Shown here one piece after another: positions 25,598 through 33,624 of a stretch of 46,078 nt of DNA (position 1 is the first letter of the stretch; each line of letters begins with the position of its first letter). Under the pieces are notes generated by a model. The model searched no databases, was not told the origin of the DNA, and saw nothing but the letters and a program-made list of their open reading frames with translations. The position numbers and the translations under genes are program-made. The stretch is taken from assembly GCF_000429945.1 (NCBI RefSeq), contig NZ_AUCV01000033.1:24001-70078 (forward strand). The letters run 5' to 3'. This DNA comes from Desulfogranum japonicum DSM 18378 (GTDB lineage: Bacteria > Desulfobacterota > Desulfobulbia > Desulfobulbales > Desulfobulbaceae).

Positions 25598-25660
25598 AAA
25601 CGATAAGGTTCCCTCTCGGCCACAGTTGTAAAAACTATTTCAGTTATATTTTCGATGAAC

Positions 25661-25702
25661 AACCCCTGCCATCGATGCATTAATGCATCGGATAGCAGGG
25701 GT
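25661..25702. terminator. Long imperfect hairpin with central GATGCATTAATGCATC
   Basis: AACCCCTGC (25661-25669) pairs with GCAGGGGTT (25694-25702). Between them is the perfect 18-bp palindrome CGATGCATTAATGCATCG (25673-25690). TGTGTTATTTTC follows, so the structure may end the activator transcript. The central palindrome is also the third copy of the GATGCA-N4-TGCATC motif found twice about 100 bp upstream. Confidence 0.55.
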
Positions 25703-26533
25703 TGTGTTATTTTCATATGCGTATTGTCCTTTCCGGTTCCAGGAAAGTGCTCTCTATCCTTTACTAAAAAATCGCATGCCCGCAACGGGTTCAATGGAGC
25801 ATCCCATGAATGGAGAAATTTATTTAAAGGTATAGTTTTCAGATGGTTAAGAGGTTGATCGCTTGTGGTTCTGGTAGTGTACCACTGTTGGTCCGGGATA
25901 CAGGCAGGTCTGTCTGCAACAGACCTTGTATAAAAATCGGCTGCAATTCCAATTAAAATGTGACCGGAGATTGCTAACGGCTCGTTTCTTGCTCATACAA
26001 GAGCATATACCACCGGTATTGACGAGTTTCTCTGGAACATTGCTGTGTTTGCATATGGGGAATGCGGATTCATTCCATGGGTGCGGATCCTGATGTCCTC
26101 ATTTCCGTCAATGTTCTCCCTGGGGGGTATTCAGGCAGTACATGGCCAATCAATGCTTGGCTGGGTGTCGTATCTTTCCATGACATTGTCATAAAGTAGA
26201 TTGTCTTTCGTATCTGTCTGTAAAAATGAGTAAACTTTAATATCGGATTCTCTGCGCAGGGATACTCCGCATTTCTCACAGGCATATTTTGCTGTGTCAC
26301 AGGTTTTCAGATATGAAGTCGTGTACTCCTGTTGGAGTGTACGCCTGGCTTACATGTCTGCATGTACTGCTGATGCCTTAAAATAGGTTTGTCCGAAAGG
26401 GTGGCTTTTTGATGTCGCGCATTCCTTGTTTGTAAAGGGAGCCAGCGTGCTTTTCAAAAAGTCATGGGTGGTGTGGAGTTGGGGGGCTTTTCTAGAAGGA
26501 AGAATATCCAAATAAGGAAAGGAGTGTTTGCAC
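25703..26533. other. Intergenic region upstream of permease
   Basis: About 830 bp without a supported gene. The short open frames here lack ribosome binding sites and recognisable protein character. It must contain the permease operon promoter. An exact sigma-54 -24/-12 element (GG and GC 12 bp apart) was not found. Small inverted repeats occur near 26334 (GTACTCC-TGTT-GGAGTGTAC). GGAG at 26521-26524 is the ribosome binding site of the permease. Confidence 0.4.
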
Positions 26534-27961
26534 ATGAGAAAAAAGAGAGAGTATGGGGCGAGACAACCAGGCATACCCATGGGGCCATTGACCCTGCGTA
26601 TACCCTTTATCCACTATCGGTTCGAGATAGCAGATTACCTGCAGGGGCTGTTGATGTGTACAGTCTGTCTCGCAATTATCCCGGTGTTAACGGGTAAGTT
26701 AGGGATGTCATTTGAGGTGGCTCTGGCTATCGTTATAATGAATGGCACGCTGTATCTGGCCCATGTCACATTTGGTGATCCGGTCATACCTGGCTGGGTA
26801 ACACCGGCTATCCCCCTGCTGATTGCCTATGTGGAGACATTTGCACCTGGGGTAGAACGCATGCAGGCGTTGATCGCATTTGAGCTGACCTTCGGGCTGT
26901 TTTGTGTTTTTTTGGGAATTACAGGGCTTGCAAAGCGTTTCGTGCGCCTGATACCCAATGCGGTGCAGTCTGCTATTTTAATGGGTGCAGGATTCTCAGC
27001 TGTCATACTTGTGTTTAAGCCTGGTGAGGGATTGAAGAGTTTTGATTCCAACCCCTGGACGATCACCATCTGCATAGGTATTGCCTTTTACCTTTTGTTT
27101 TCCGAACATTTTAAAAAATTGAGGCGTGAAAACAAATTTATGTACTACCTGGGGAATTTGGGCATGATGCCTGCTCTGGCGTTGGCAATTGTTGTGGGGC
27201 CGCTGCTGGGTGAACTGTCATGGCCCACCTATGACGGTAATATCATTACCCACCCTGATTTCCAGACCCTTTTTAAAGAATTTACTATTTTCGGTAACAT
27301 ACCCTTTCCTTCTCTGAAGATGTTCATCACTGGACTGCCCATGGTGATCAGTTCTTATGTGGTGGTGTTTGGAGATGTTATTCAGTCACAGGCATTACTT
27401 GATGATGCGCAGAAATATCGGCCTGATGAAGAAATCAATTACAATCCTAACAGGTCTCACATCATCTTTGGTGCCAGAAACAGTATCATGTCCATCATAG
27501 GCCCTGACATTTCCATGTGCGGTCCGTTGTGGGCAGCCATGCAGGTCGTTGTCTGTGAACGTTACAAACATGGCCCTAAAGCCATGGAATCAATCTATGG
27601 CGGTGCGGCATCATTTCGTTTCGGAACATGGACCGGTTATTTTCTCGCTCCAATAGTATCCACTGTTAAGCCAATCCTCGGTGTTGGTCTTGCTTCAACC
27701 ATGCTTATTCAGGGGTATGTGAGTGTCCGGGTGGGTGTCCTTAAATCACGTGGATTTAATGATTTGGGCATTGCAGGTGTTGCCGGGGCAATTCTTGCTA
27801 CCCGTGGAGCCGCCTGGGGATTGGGATCAGCAATTATCCTGACCGTTCTCATTTATCTGAGTAACTTCCGTAAAGCATATGAAAAGGAAGAACCGATTTT
27901 TCCCATGGATTCTCCTGACGCCATTGCCAAGGAAATTGCAGAAACAATGAAAGCAAAATAA
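26534..27961 (+). CDS. SLC23/NCS2-like permease
   Basis: A 475-residue membrane protein with about 12 helices, related to the xanthine/uracil/ascorbate (NCS2) permease superfamily. It has the long GAGFSAVILVF, SSYVVVFGDVIQSQALL and MSIIGPDISMCGPLWAAMQ segments in helices 8-10, but not the canonical QNxGxxxxT motif of purine permeases. Substrate is therefore uncertain. ATG 26534 is preferred over the TTG two codons earlier because GGAG lies 9 nt upstream. The next gene follows after 13 bp, and the ADH and hydrolase genes lie downstream, suggesting uptake of a substrate for that pathway. Confidence 0.75.
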   Translation: MRKKREYGARQPGIPMGPLTLRIPFIHYRFEIADYLQGLLMCTVCLAIIPVLTGKLGMSFEVALAIVIMNGTLYLAHVTFGDPVIPGWVTPAIPLLIAYVETFAPGVERMQALIAFELTFGLFCVFLGITGLAKRFVRLIPNAVQSAILMGAGFSAVILVFKPGEGLKSFDSNPWTITICIGIAFYLLFSEHFKKLRRENKFMYYLGNLGMMPALALAIVVGPLLGELSWPTYDGNIITHPDFQTLFKEFTIFGNIPFPSLKMFITGLPMVISSYVVVFGDVIQSQALLDDAQKYRPDEEINYNPNRSHIIFGARNSIMSIIGPDISMCGPLWAAMQVVVCERYKHGPKAMESIYGGAASFRFGTWTGYFLAPIVSTVKPILGVGLASTMLIQGYVSVRVGVLKSRGFNDLGIAGVAGAILATRGAAWGLGSAIILTVLIYLSNFRKAYEKEEPIFPMDSPDAIAKEIAETMKAK

Positions 27962-27974
27962 TACGACTGACTCC

Positions 27975-28685
27975 ATGGCCAATATACTCGGATTTACGAA
28001 AAATTCTCAAGATAGATTGTCGGCAGAACATGTGTTCCTGATTGGTATTGTCGCGGTTTCCCTGGCGGGCTTTATGCTGTTTTCCGATGATCGCTGGGCA
28101 GATCATCTCTTGTCTATGGTTGGGACAATCGCTGTCATTCTTCTTTTGATTGGGTTTGGACTGAGCAGGATGCATCCCATGCTGTGGAAACGAATTTTTC
28201 ACAAAGCCGAGTATGGGCGATATGTAAAAGGGCAAAGAGAAATCGTTGAAGCTCTGCAGAACCTGGGTGATGAGTACCAGGTGCTGTGCGGGTTCACCTT
28301 TGAACTGATCCATATAGAGTTTCTCGTTCTTTGCCCCGGCAATATTTTTGTACTAGGCCAGGCCAATACACAGGCTCCCCTGCGTGTGGAAGATGATCTG
28401 CTCATGGCTGGAAACCAGTCTCTACAGAAGCTGACCGCCAATCTGTGGAAAGCAAGTCACCTGGTCAATCTTGTTTTCAAAAAAGGCTATGGCAGGGATC
28501 TTATGCCCATGCCGATTCTGGTGATACCCCATGGCCAGGAGCAAGGAGTGGAAGAATTTGACGGTATAACCATCGTTCACCCTGAGCAACTTGGTGCACT
28601 TCTGGATCGGTCGCGCCAGCAGGATATCTCTGAAGAGATGGTGTTGGGCTTCAGTGAATATCTCTACAAAAGGTACATGGCATAA
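27975..28685 (+). CDS. Membrane protein with degenerate NERD-like domain
   Basis: A 236-residue protein with two membrane helices (about 19-37 and 45-63) and a cytoplasmic domain. The pattern EYQVLCGFTFELIHIEFLVLCPGNIFVLGQAN, then LQKLTANLWKASHLVN and MPMPILVIPHG, resembles the strand order of NERD (nuclease-related) domains, where an Asp and a Lys normally mark the catalytic site. Those positions read Glu and Gln here, so nuclease activity is doubtful. The similarity is judged by eye. It starts 13 bp after the permease stop and is probably co-transcribed with it. Confidence 0.6.
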   Translation: MANILGFTKNSQDRLSAEHVFLIGIVAVSLAGFMLFSDDRWADHLLSMVGTIAVILLLIGFGLSRMHPMLWKRIFHKAEYGRYVKGQREIVEALQNLGDEYQVLCGFTFELIHIEFLVLCPGNIFVLGQANTQAPLRVEDDLLMAGNQSLQKLTANLWKASHLVNLVFKKGYGRDLMPMPILVIPHGQEQGVEEFDGITIVHPEQLGALLDRSRQQDISEEMVLGFSEYLYKRYMA

Positions 28686-28921
28686 CCCTGTTTCTACAGA
28701 TGCATACCACTGTTTAAATATGATACCGGGAGATTGTTCGAGAAGAGGGTTTTTTCCCAGATCCGAACATTTCAGAAAAGCAAGCATAGCCGTATGCGTA
28801 AGATTGCAAACAGTTTTTTTGAAATAACAGCGGGCTGGGGCAAAAGGGCCTTCTCAGGCAACCTCCTGGCGTCCTTCAGGAGCATTCCATAGGTTGTGCT
28901 CCTGTACGAAAGGAGAAATAT

Positions 28922-30079
28922 ATGTCGAATATAACTTTATTTCGGACCACTGAACGCATTGTGATGGGTGCCGGAGCGATCAACAATATTGTTGAAGAGA
29001 TTCAGCGCTTTGAAGGTAAGAAGCCAATTATTATCACGGACCCTGGCCTGGTTTCCACCGGGATCATAGACCGGCTGGAACAGATTCTGGATGACGGCGG
29101 CATTTCATTTGTCCGCTTTGATCGAGTAGAGGCCGATCCTCCTTACGAACTGGTCAACGAAGTCGTTGACCTGGTCACTGCCAACGGCGTGGACTGCGTA
29201 ATAGGCATTGGGGGTGGTTCTTCCCTTGATATTGCCAAGGTTGTTGCCGTCATGGTGACTAACCCTGGCTCGGTGGAGGATTATTTTGGCATTGATCTGC
29301 TGAAAAAAGCGGGCATTCCCCTGGTTTTGATTCCAACTACTGCAGGAACAGGCAGTGAAGTGACGCCCATTGTCATCCTTTCAGATCATCACGAAAAATT
29401 GAAAAAAGGCGTTGTCAGTTCTTTCCTGTTTCCAAATTGTGCCTTGCTTGATTCCGAGTTGACCCTCGGGCTGCCGCCTGCGGTAACTGCTGCAACCGGT
29501 ATGGATGCACTGATACATGCCATGGAAGCATATACCTCGATCAATGCCAATGCCACCACAGACATGCTGGCTGTGCAAGCCATGGATCTAATTTTCAATA
29601 ATATACGCACAGCCTATGCTAACGGTAGTGATATTACAGCCCGTGAGAAAATGCTGGAAGGCAGTATGCTGGCAGGGATGGCATTCGCCAACGCCGGGGT
29701 CACTGCCGTACATGCCTTTGCCTATCCCATTGGTGCGGAATTTCACATTCCCCATGGCATTGCCAATACGATAATGTTGACTCCGGTCATGGAGTTTAAC
29801 CTCATTGGCAACCTGGATAAATTTGCAGATATTGCCCGTATTTTTGGCGAAGATCATGCTGATATCAGTGTAAGGAAACAAGCAGGGCTTGGAGTTGCAG
29901 CCGTACGACAGTTGGCTGAAGACTTGAACGTTCCACAACATTTAAGCGCCTATGGAGTGCAAGAAAAACATATTCCAGACTTGGCTGGAGGTGTGATGAA
30001 AGTCACCAGGTTGCTGGCAAATAATCCGCGCCTGATGCGGATCGAGGACGCAGAAGCTATTTACAGAAAGGTGTTGTGA
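28922..30079 (+). CDS. Iron-containing alcohol dehydrogenase
   Basis: A 385-residue group III alcohol dehydrogenase with GIGGGSSLDIAK (95-106) for the nucleotide and all four metal ligands: D195 and H199 (MDALIHAME), H264 (AVHAFAYP) and H278 (HIPHGI). AAAGGAGAAATAT precedes the ATG. The lactonase-like hydrolase gene follows 21 bp later. ADH plus metallo-beta-lactamase hydrolase is the pairing seen in gamma-butyrolactone catabolism (BlcB/AttL with BlcC/AttM), where the ADH oxidises 4-hydroxybutyrate. That substrate is an inference here. The 236-bp gap before the gene presumably holds its promoter. Confidence 0.9.
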   Translation: MSNITLFRTTERIVMGAGAINNIVEEIQRFEGKKPIIITDPGLVSTGIIDRLEQILDDGGISFVRFDRVEADPPYELVNEVVDLVTANGVDCVIGIGGGSSLDIAKVVAVMVTNPGSVEDYFGIDLLKKAGIPLVLIPTTAGTGSEVTPIVILSDHHEKLKKGVVSSFLFPNCALLDSELTLGLPPAVTAATGMDALIHAMEAYTSINANATTDMLAVQAMDLIFNNIRTAYANGSDITAREKMLEGSMLAGMAFANAGVTAVHAFAYPIGAEFHIPHGIANTIMLTPVMEFNLIGNLDKFADIARIFGEDHADISVRKQAGLGVAAVRQLAEDLNVPQHLSAYGVQEKHIPDLAGGVMKVTRLLANNPRLMRIEDAEAIYRKVL

Positions 30080-30100
30080 GCAGGCAAAGGAGAAAAACAA

Positions 30101-30994
30101 ATGGGACTAAGCAGAAGGGATCTGTTTAAATTAGGTGGAGGAGCGGCTGCCGTTGTTGGGCTTTCACACTTTCCGATTTTCAGTGCCAGGGCGTCCCGTG
30201 GCCTGGAGGTAGAGGTTTATGCCTTTCATTGCGGTATCCTCAAAACCCAGACCCAGTACATCCTGAAAGACACGCGGGTAGGAGTACCGTTTGATATCCC
30301 TGTTCCGTTTTATCTTATTCGTCGAGGAGGGGACTGGGTGGCCTATGATATGGGCAATAACGCCCAGGTAGCTGTCGATCCCATAGGATACTGGAGTCAG
30401 TCAGTCTGCGAGGCATATATGCCGGTCATGAAACCGTATGAGGCCTTCAGGATTCAGATTAAAAAGCTCGGACTCAAGCCAGAGGATCTGCACGCCGTTA
30501 TTGTCAGCCATGGTCACCTTGATCATTGCGGGGCTTTGGAAGACTTTGTCGGAACCCAGGTGCCGATCTACATCCAGAAAAAGGAACTGGAGTGGGTTAA
30601 AGCTCAGGTGGAATCTGGTAAGAGAACTGCGTATATACCCGATGATTTTAAGCAACTCGGGGAAGTCAATATTCAGCAGGTCGATGGTGTACTTGATCTT
30701 TTTGGCGACCAAAGCGTCATGGCCATCCCAACCGTTGGCCACACTCCGGGGCATCAGTCACTGCTTGTTCGTGCCAGCAGCGGCAAGAATTATATTCTTG
30801 CCCAGGACGCCTGCTATACCCTGGAAAACATGTTTGCATGTATTCCTCCGGGATTAGCCCATGATATTCCCGATTCAATGACCAATATCTATCATTTCAA
30901 AGCTATGAGCGTCATTGGTGCTGAACTGGTACCTCCCCACGACCCTGATTGGTGGGCAGGTAAACCATTGGCTCCGCAGAAATTGATAGTATAG
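30101..30994 (+). CDS. Tat-exported MBL-fold hydrolase, lactonase-like
   Basis: A 297-residue metallo-beta-lactamase-fold protein. The N-terminus MGLSRRDLFKLGGGAAAVVG is a twin-arginine signal, so it is exported folded to the periplasm. The dinuclear metal site is complete: HGHLDH (H137, H139, D141, H142), H218 (TPGHQ), D236 (AQDACYT) and H280 (VPPHDPD). This is the arrangement of the AHL-lactonase/gamma-butyrolactonase branch. Most characterised members are cytoplasmic, so the Tat signal is notable. It could open a lactone outside the cytoplasm to give a hydroxyacid for the neighbouring ADH. Quorum-quenching or esterase activity are alternatives. Confidence 0.85.
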   Translation: MGLSRRDLFKLGGGAAAVVGLSHFPIFSARASRGLEVEVYAFHCGILKTQTQYILKDTRVGVPFDIPVPFYLIRRGGDWVAYDMGNNAQVAVDPIGYWSQSVCEAYMPVMKPYEAFRIQIKKLGLKPEDLHAVIVSHGHLDHCGALEDFVGTQVPIYIQKKELEWVKAQVESGKRTAYIPDDFKQLGEVNIQQVDGVLDLFGDQSVMAIPTVGHTPGHQSLLVRASSGKNYILAQDACYTLENMFACIPPGLAHDIPDSMTNIYHFKAMSVIGAELVPPHDPDWWAGKPLAPQKLIV

Positions 30995-31070
30995 CCGTCG
31001 TGTCAACCAGCCTCTCCCTCGTTCATCACGTCCTGCCTTTTCGGGGGGCGTGGTGAACTTTTCACTGTGC

Positions 31071-31115
31071 GATCTCCTACGCAAATTTTGGATATTTATT
31101 ATTTCCCGCGACCCT
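31071..31115 (+). repeat. Family A half element (A4) just before activator gene
   Basis: GATCTCCTACGCAAATTTTG then GATATTTATTATTTCCCGCGACCCT matches one end of A1 and A2 in reverse orientation. The opposite end is absent. It stops 17 bp before the ATG at 31133, so the 5' leader of the activator mRNA lies in or next to the repeat. Confidence 0.7.
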
Positions 31116-31132
31116 AACACATTGTGAAACGT

Positions 31133-33229
31133 ATGCAAGTCAGGGACTGTATGCAGCATGAAATCAACGTGCTATCCGGTGATGATACCTTACGGTATGC
31201 TGCCTCCACTTTCGCAGTACATTCAGATCAGCTCGCTCTGGTTCTGGATACTCAAGGATATCCGGTTAGAGTTGTTACCTCTGCACATATCATACAGGCC
31301 ATTGCTCTTGGACAACGTATGCACGAACCAGTTCATACATTACCCGGACCCCGGTGCGGGGTGGTCTCTCCAGAAGATATGGTGTCTGCAATTATGGATT
31401 CGCGATATGATTACTGGGCAGTGTGCGAAGCAAACAATATTATCGGTTTTCTCCAGCGCAGCCAGATCTGTCAGGATTCTGAATCTTCTGAAAAAGATTT
31501 TTTTCATCATATGGAGACAGCCCTGGAGTGTATTTCCAGACCAGCTCTCCTGGTGAACAAACAGAACCATATTGTTGCCTGTAACACCTCCCTGTGTCAA
31601 ACGATACGCAGGATGAAAACCGATATTGTTGGCCATGGCATCGCATCAGTGCTGGGCTTGTTTCAGTATCAGGGACAGAAAAATCGACCAGGGGACATTC
31701 TGGCAGAATTGGGTCAGAGATGTACCATTGACGGCACTGCATATGTGGCTGATTGGATACCTCTTCTTTTGGAAGATGACCCGAGGGGGGCATTTGTTCT
31801 TTTACAGAATGCAGAATATTCTTCCACTTTTTGTGAGCTTGAACAGGCACGCGATACATCGCGTGAACTTAACGCCATTATAGACTCGTCGTTTGACGGT
31901 ATCTATGTCACCGACGCAGACAGCCGCACTATCATGATTAATGATGCCTATGAACGTATCACAGGAATCAAGGGGCATGAGGTTGTGGGGAAGACCATGA
32001 TCGAGCTTGTTGAGCAAGGGGTTTTCAGTGAATCGGTTTCTTTGCGCGTATTGAAAGAGAAACGACCGATTACCATTGTGCAGAATATTACGCGAGCCAA
32101 TAAAACCATAGTAGTAACCGGTAATCCTATTTTCAACGAAAAGGGAGATTTGTTCCGGGTTGTGACCAATGTTCGTGATGTTACAGAACTGCATCAGTTA
32201 CAGAATAAAATAAAAAAGATGGAGCAACTGCAGTCAAGATATGAGGTTGAACTGAGACAATTTCGTGAAACAGGAGACGATCATACAAAATATGTGATTA
32301 AGTCAAAGAAAATGAAAGCCGTCTATGAACTCGGGCTGAAGCTTGCCAATGTTGACTCAACTATACTGATTCAGGGCGAATCCGGAGTGGGCAAAGAAGT
32401 CTTTGCGGAAATCGTCCATAATAACGGCAGGCGAAGAAAAAAACCTTTTATTAAGATCAGTTGTGCTGCAATACCTGACAATTTATTGGAGTCTGAGCTT
32501 TTTGGATATGACCCCGGTGCCTTTACGGGTGCAAACAGAGAAGGCAAGGTCGGTATTTTTGAGTTAGCCCATGGTGGAACTATTTTTCTCGATGAAATAG
32601 GTGAAATGCCCCTTGGATTGCAGGTTAAGCTGTTACGTGTCCTGCAACAGAAGGAAATTGTCCGTATCGGAGGAAATAAACCTATACAGGTGGATGCACG
32701 CATCATGGCTGCCACCAACCGTGAACTTGAGGAAATGGTTCGCAGCCACCGGTTCAGAAAAGACCTGTTTTTCAGGCTTAATGTAGTACCTGTGGTTATT
32801 CCGCCACTCAGGGAAAGAAAAGAGGCTCTCAGTCATTTTATCTATCTTTTTCTGCAAAAATGTAACAGTCGTTACGGCTTCAGCAAACAGATAGCTCCAG
32901 AAGTGGTCGATATCCTGGCATCGTATGATTGGCCGGGGAACGTAAGGGAACTGGAGAACATGATCGAGCGATTTGTGATAATGGCAAACGGTGAAGTGAT
33001 AACTGCAGATACCTTGCCTTTGCATTTGAAATCGTTTTCCAGCAAACCTCCAGCAGCATGTTTTGAGAAAAAGACATTGAAAATGGCCATGGACGAGTAT
33101 GAACGGAAACTTCTTCATGCTGCCATAACCAAATATGGTACCTCCAGAAAAGTTGCAGCAGCACTGGGCATTAATCAGTCTACCGTTGTGCGTAAGGCAG
33201 AGCGATACAGTCTTTCCATTGGAAAATAA
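31133..33229 (+). CDS. Sigma-54-dependent activator, CBS-PAS-PAS-AAA-Fis (paralogue 2)
   Basis: A 698-residue full-length paralogue of the activator at 23466, with the same domain order and near-identical blocks in the second PAS, the linker (KKMEQLQSRYEVELRQF) and the AAA+ domain: Walker A GESGVGKE, a consensus GAFTGA loop, Walker B IFLDEIGE and Fis HTH AAALGINQSTVVRKAERYS. The CBS and first PAS regions are more divergent, suggesting a different signal. The start is ATG 31133 (MQVRDCMQHEINVLSGDD); the frame also allows GTG 31124. No strong ribosome binding site is seen. It lies 138 bp downstream of the hydrolase gene. Confidence 0.92.
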   Translation: MQVRDCMQHEINVLSGDDTLRYAASTFAVHSDQLALVLDTQGYPVRVVTSAHIIQAIALGQRMHEPVHTLPGPRCGVVSPEDMVSAIMDSRYDYWAVCEANNIIGFLQRSQICQDSESSEKDFFHHMETALECISRPALLVNKQNHIVACNTSLCQTIRRMKTDIVGHGIASVLGLFQYQGQKNRPGDILAELGQRCTIDGTAYVADWIPLLLEDDPRGAFVLLQNAEYSSTFCELEQARDTSRELNAIIDSSFDGIYVTDADSRTIMINDAYERITGIKGHEVVGKTMIELVEQGVFSESVSLRVLKEKRPITIVQNITRANKTIVVTGNPIFNEKGDLFRVVTNVRDVTELHQLQNKIKKMEQLQSRYEVELRQFRETGDDHTKYVIKSKKMKAVYELGLKLANVDSTILIQGESGVGKEVFAEIVHNNGRRRKKPFIKISCAAIPDNLLESELFGYDPGAFTGANREGKVGIFELAHGGTIFLDEIGEMPLGLQVKLLRVLQQKEIVRIGGNKPIQVDARIMAATNRELEEMVRSHRFRKDLFFRLNVVPVVIPPLRERKEALSHFIYLFLQKCNSRYGFSKQIAPEVVDILASYDWPGNVRELENMIERFVIMANGEVITADTLPLHLKSFSSKPPAACFEKKTLKMAMDEYERKLLHAAITKYGTSRKVAAALGINQSTVVRKAERYSLSIGK

Positions 33230-33300
33230 TTGTTTGAGCATGAGTTTTTAAGGGGCAACCCAGCAAAAAGGGCAAGTAAAAACGTATTCATTGAAGTATG

Positions 33301-33459
33301 GTAACCCCTTATAGGGGAAACAGATAAAATTGAAATTCCCCTGTATTAGCAACTGGTTACAGGGTGCCTGAGATTTTCGTAATCAGGCTGGCGCAGCGTA
33401 TTGGATCATACGTAAGCCAGGCTGATCGCGGAAAGATCAGGTGCACTGTGAACAGTTAC
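33301..33459. repeat. Dispersed repeat family B, copy B5 (inverted relative to B4)
   Basis: The core 33349-33459 runs GCAACTGGTTACAGG to GTGAACAGTTAC. Its reverse complement matches B4 closely, including the GCACCTGATCTTTCCGCGAT and CAATACGCTGCGCCAGCCTG blocks. The extension at 33301-33348 contains CCCCTTATAGGGG, corresponding to the CCCCTATGAGTAG tail of B4. Confidence 0.8.
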
Positions 33460-33539
33460 GAAGTATGTTGAAAAGCCGCTGGCTCAGGGCCTCGGAAAAG
33501 AATAAATGATCCAATCGTGTTGGTTTCTCAACTCATTTT

Positions 33540-33580
33540 TCCTGCGCAATTTTTGTGTAGTGAGTATTTTCCGCGCCCCT
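33540..33580 (+). repeat. Degenerate family A half element (A5)
   Basis: CCTGCGCAATTTTTGTG, then GAGTATTTTCCGCGCCCCT, aligns with the same end as A4 but with more differences. It falls within the upstream open extension of the Lon-like gene, one reason to place that gene's start further right. The gap 33230-33624 otherwise holds only repeat B5. Confidence 0.5.
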
Positions 33581-33624
33581 TGGATCTCGATGTTAAACAA
33601 TTTTATTACGCTGTTTTGCCGCCT

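Noticed and set aside
26070-26300. 76-residue minus-strand open frame in the permease gap
   Set aside because: No ribosome binding site, no family pattern and no neighbour context; likely chance.
26345-26362. Sigma-54 promoter upstream of the permease (TGGC...TGCA)
   Set aside because: The GG and GC dinucleotides are 13 bp apart instead of 12, and another candidate at about 26142 (TGGCCAATCAATGC) is 11 apart. Neither fits the strict spacing, although the activators make a sigma-54 promoter likely somewhere.
33517-33624. 36-residue N-terminal extension of the Lon-like protein
   Set aside because: It overlaps a repeat fragment and uses a GTG start with no ribosome binding site.
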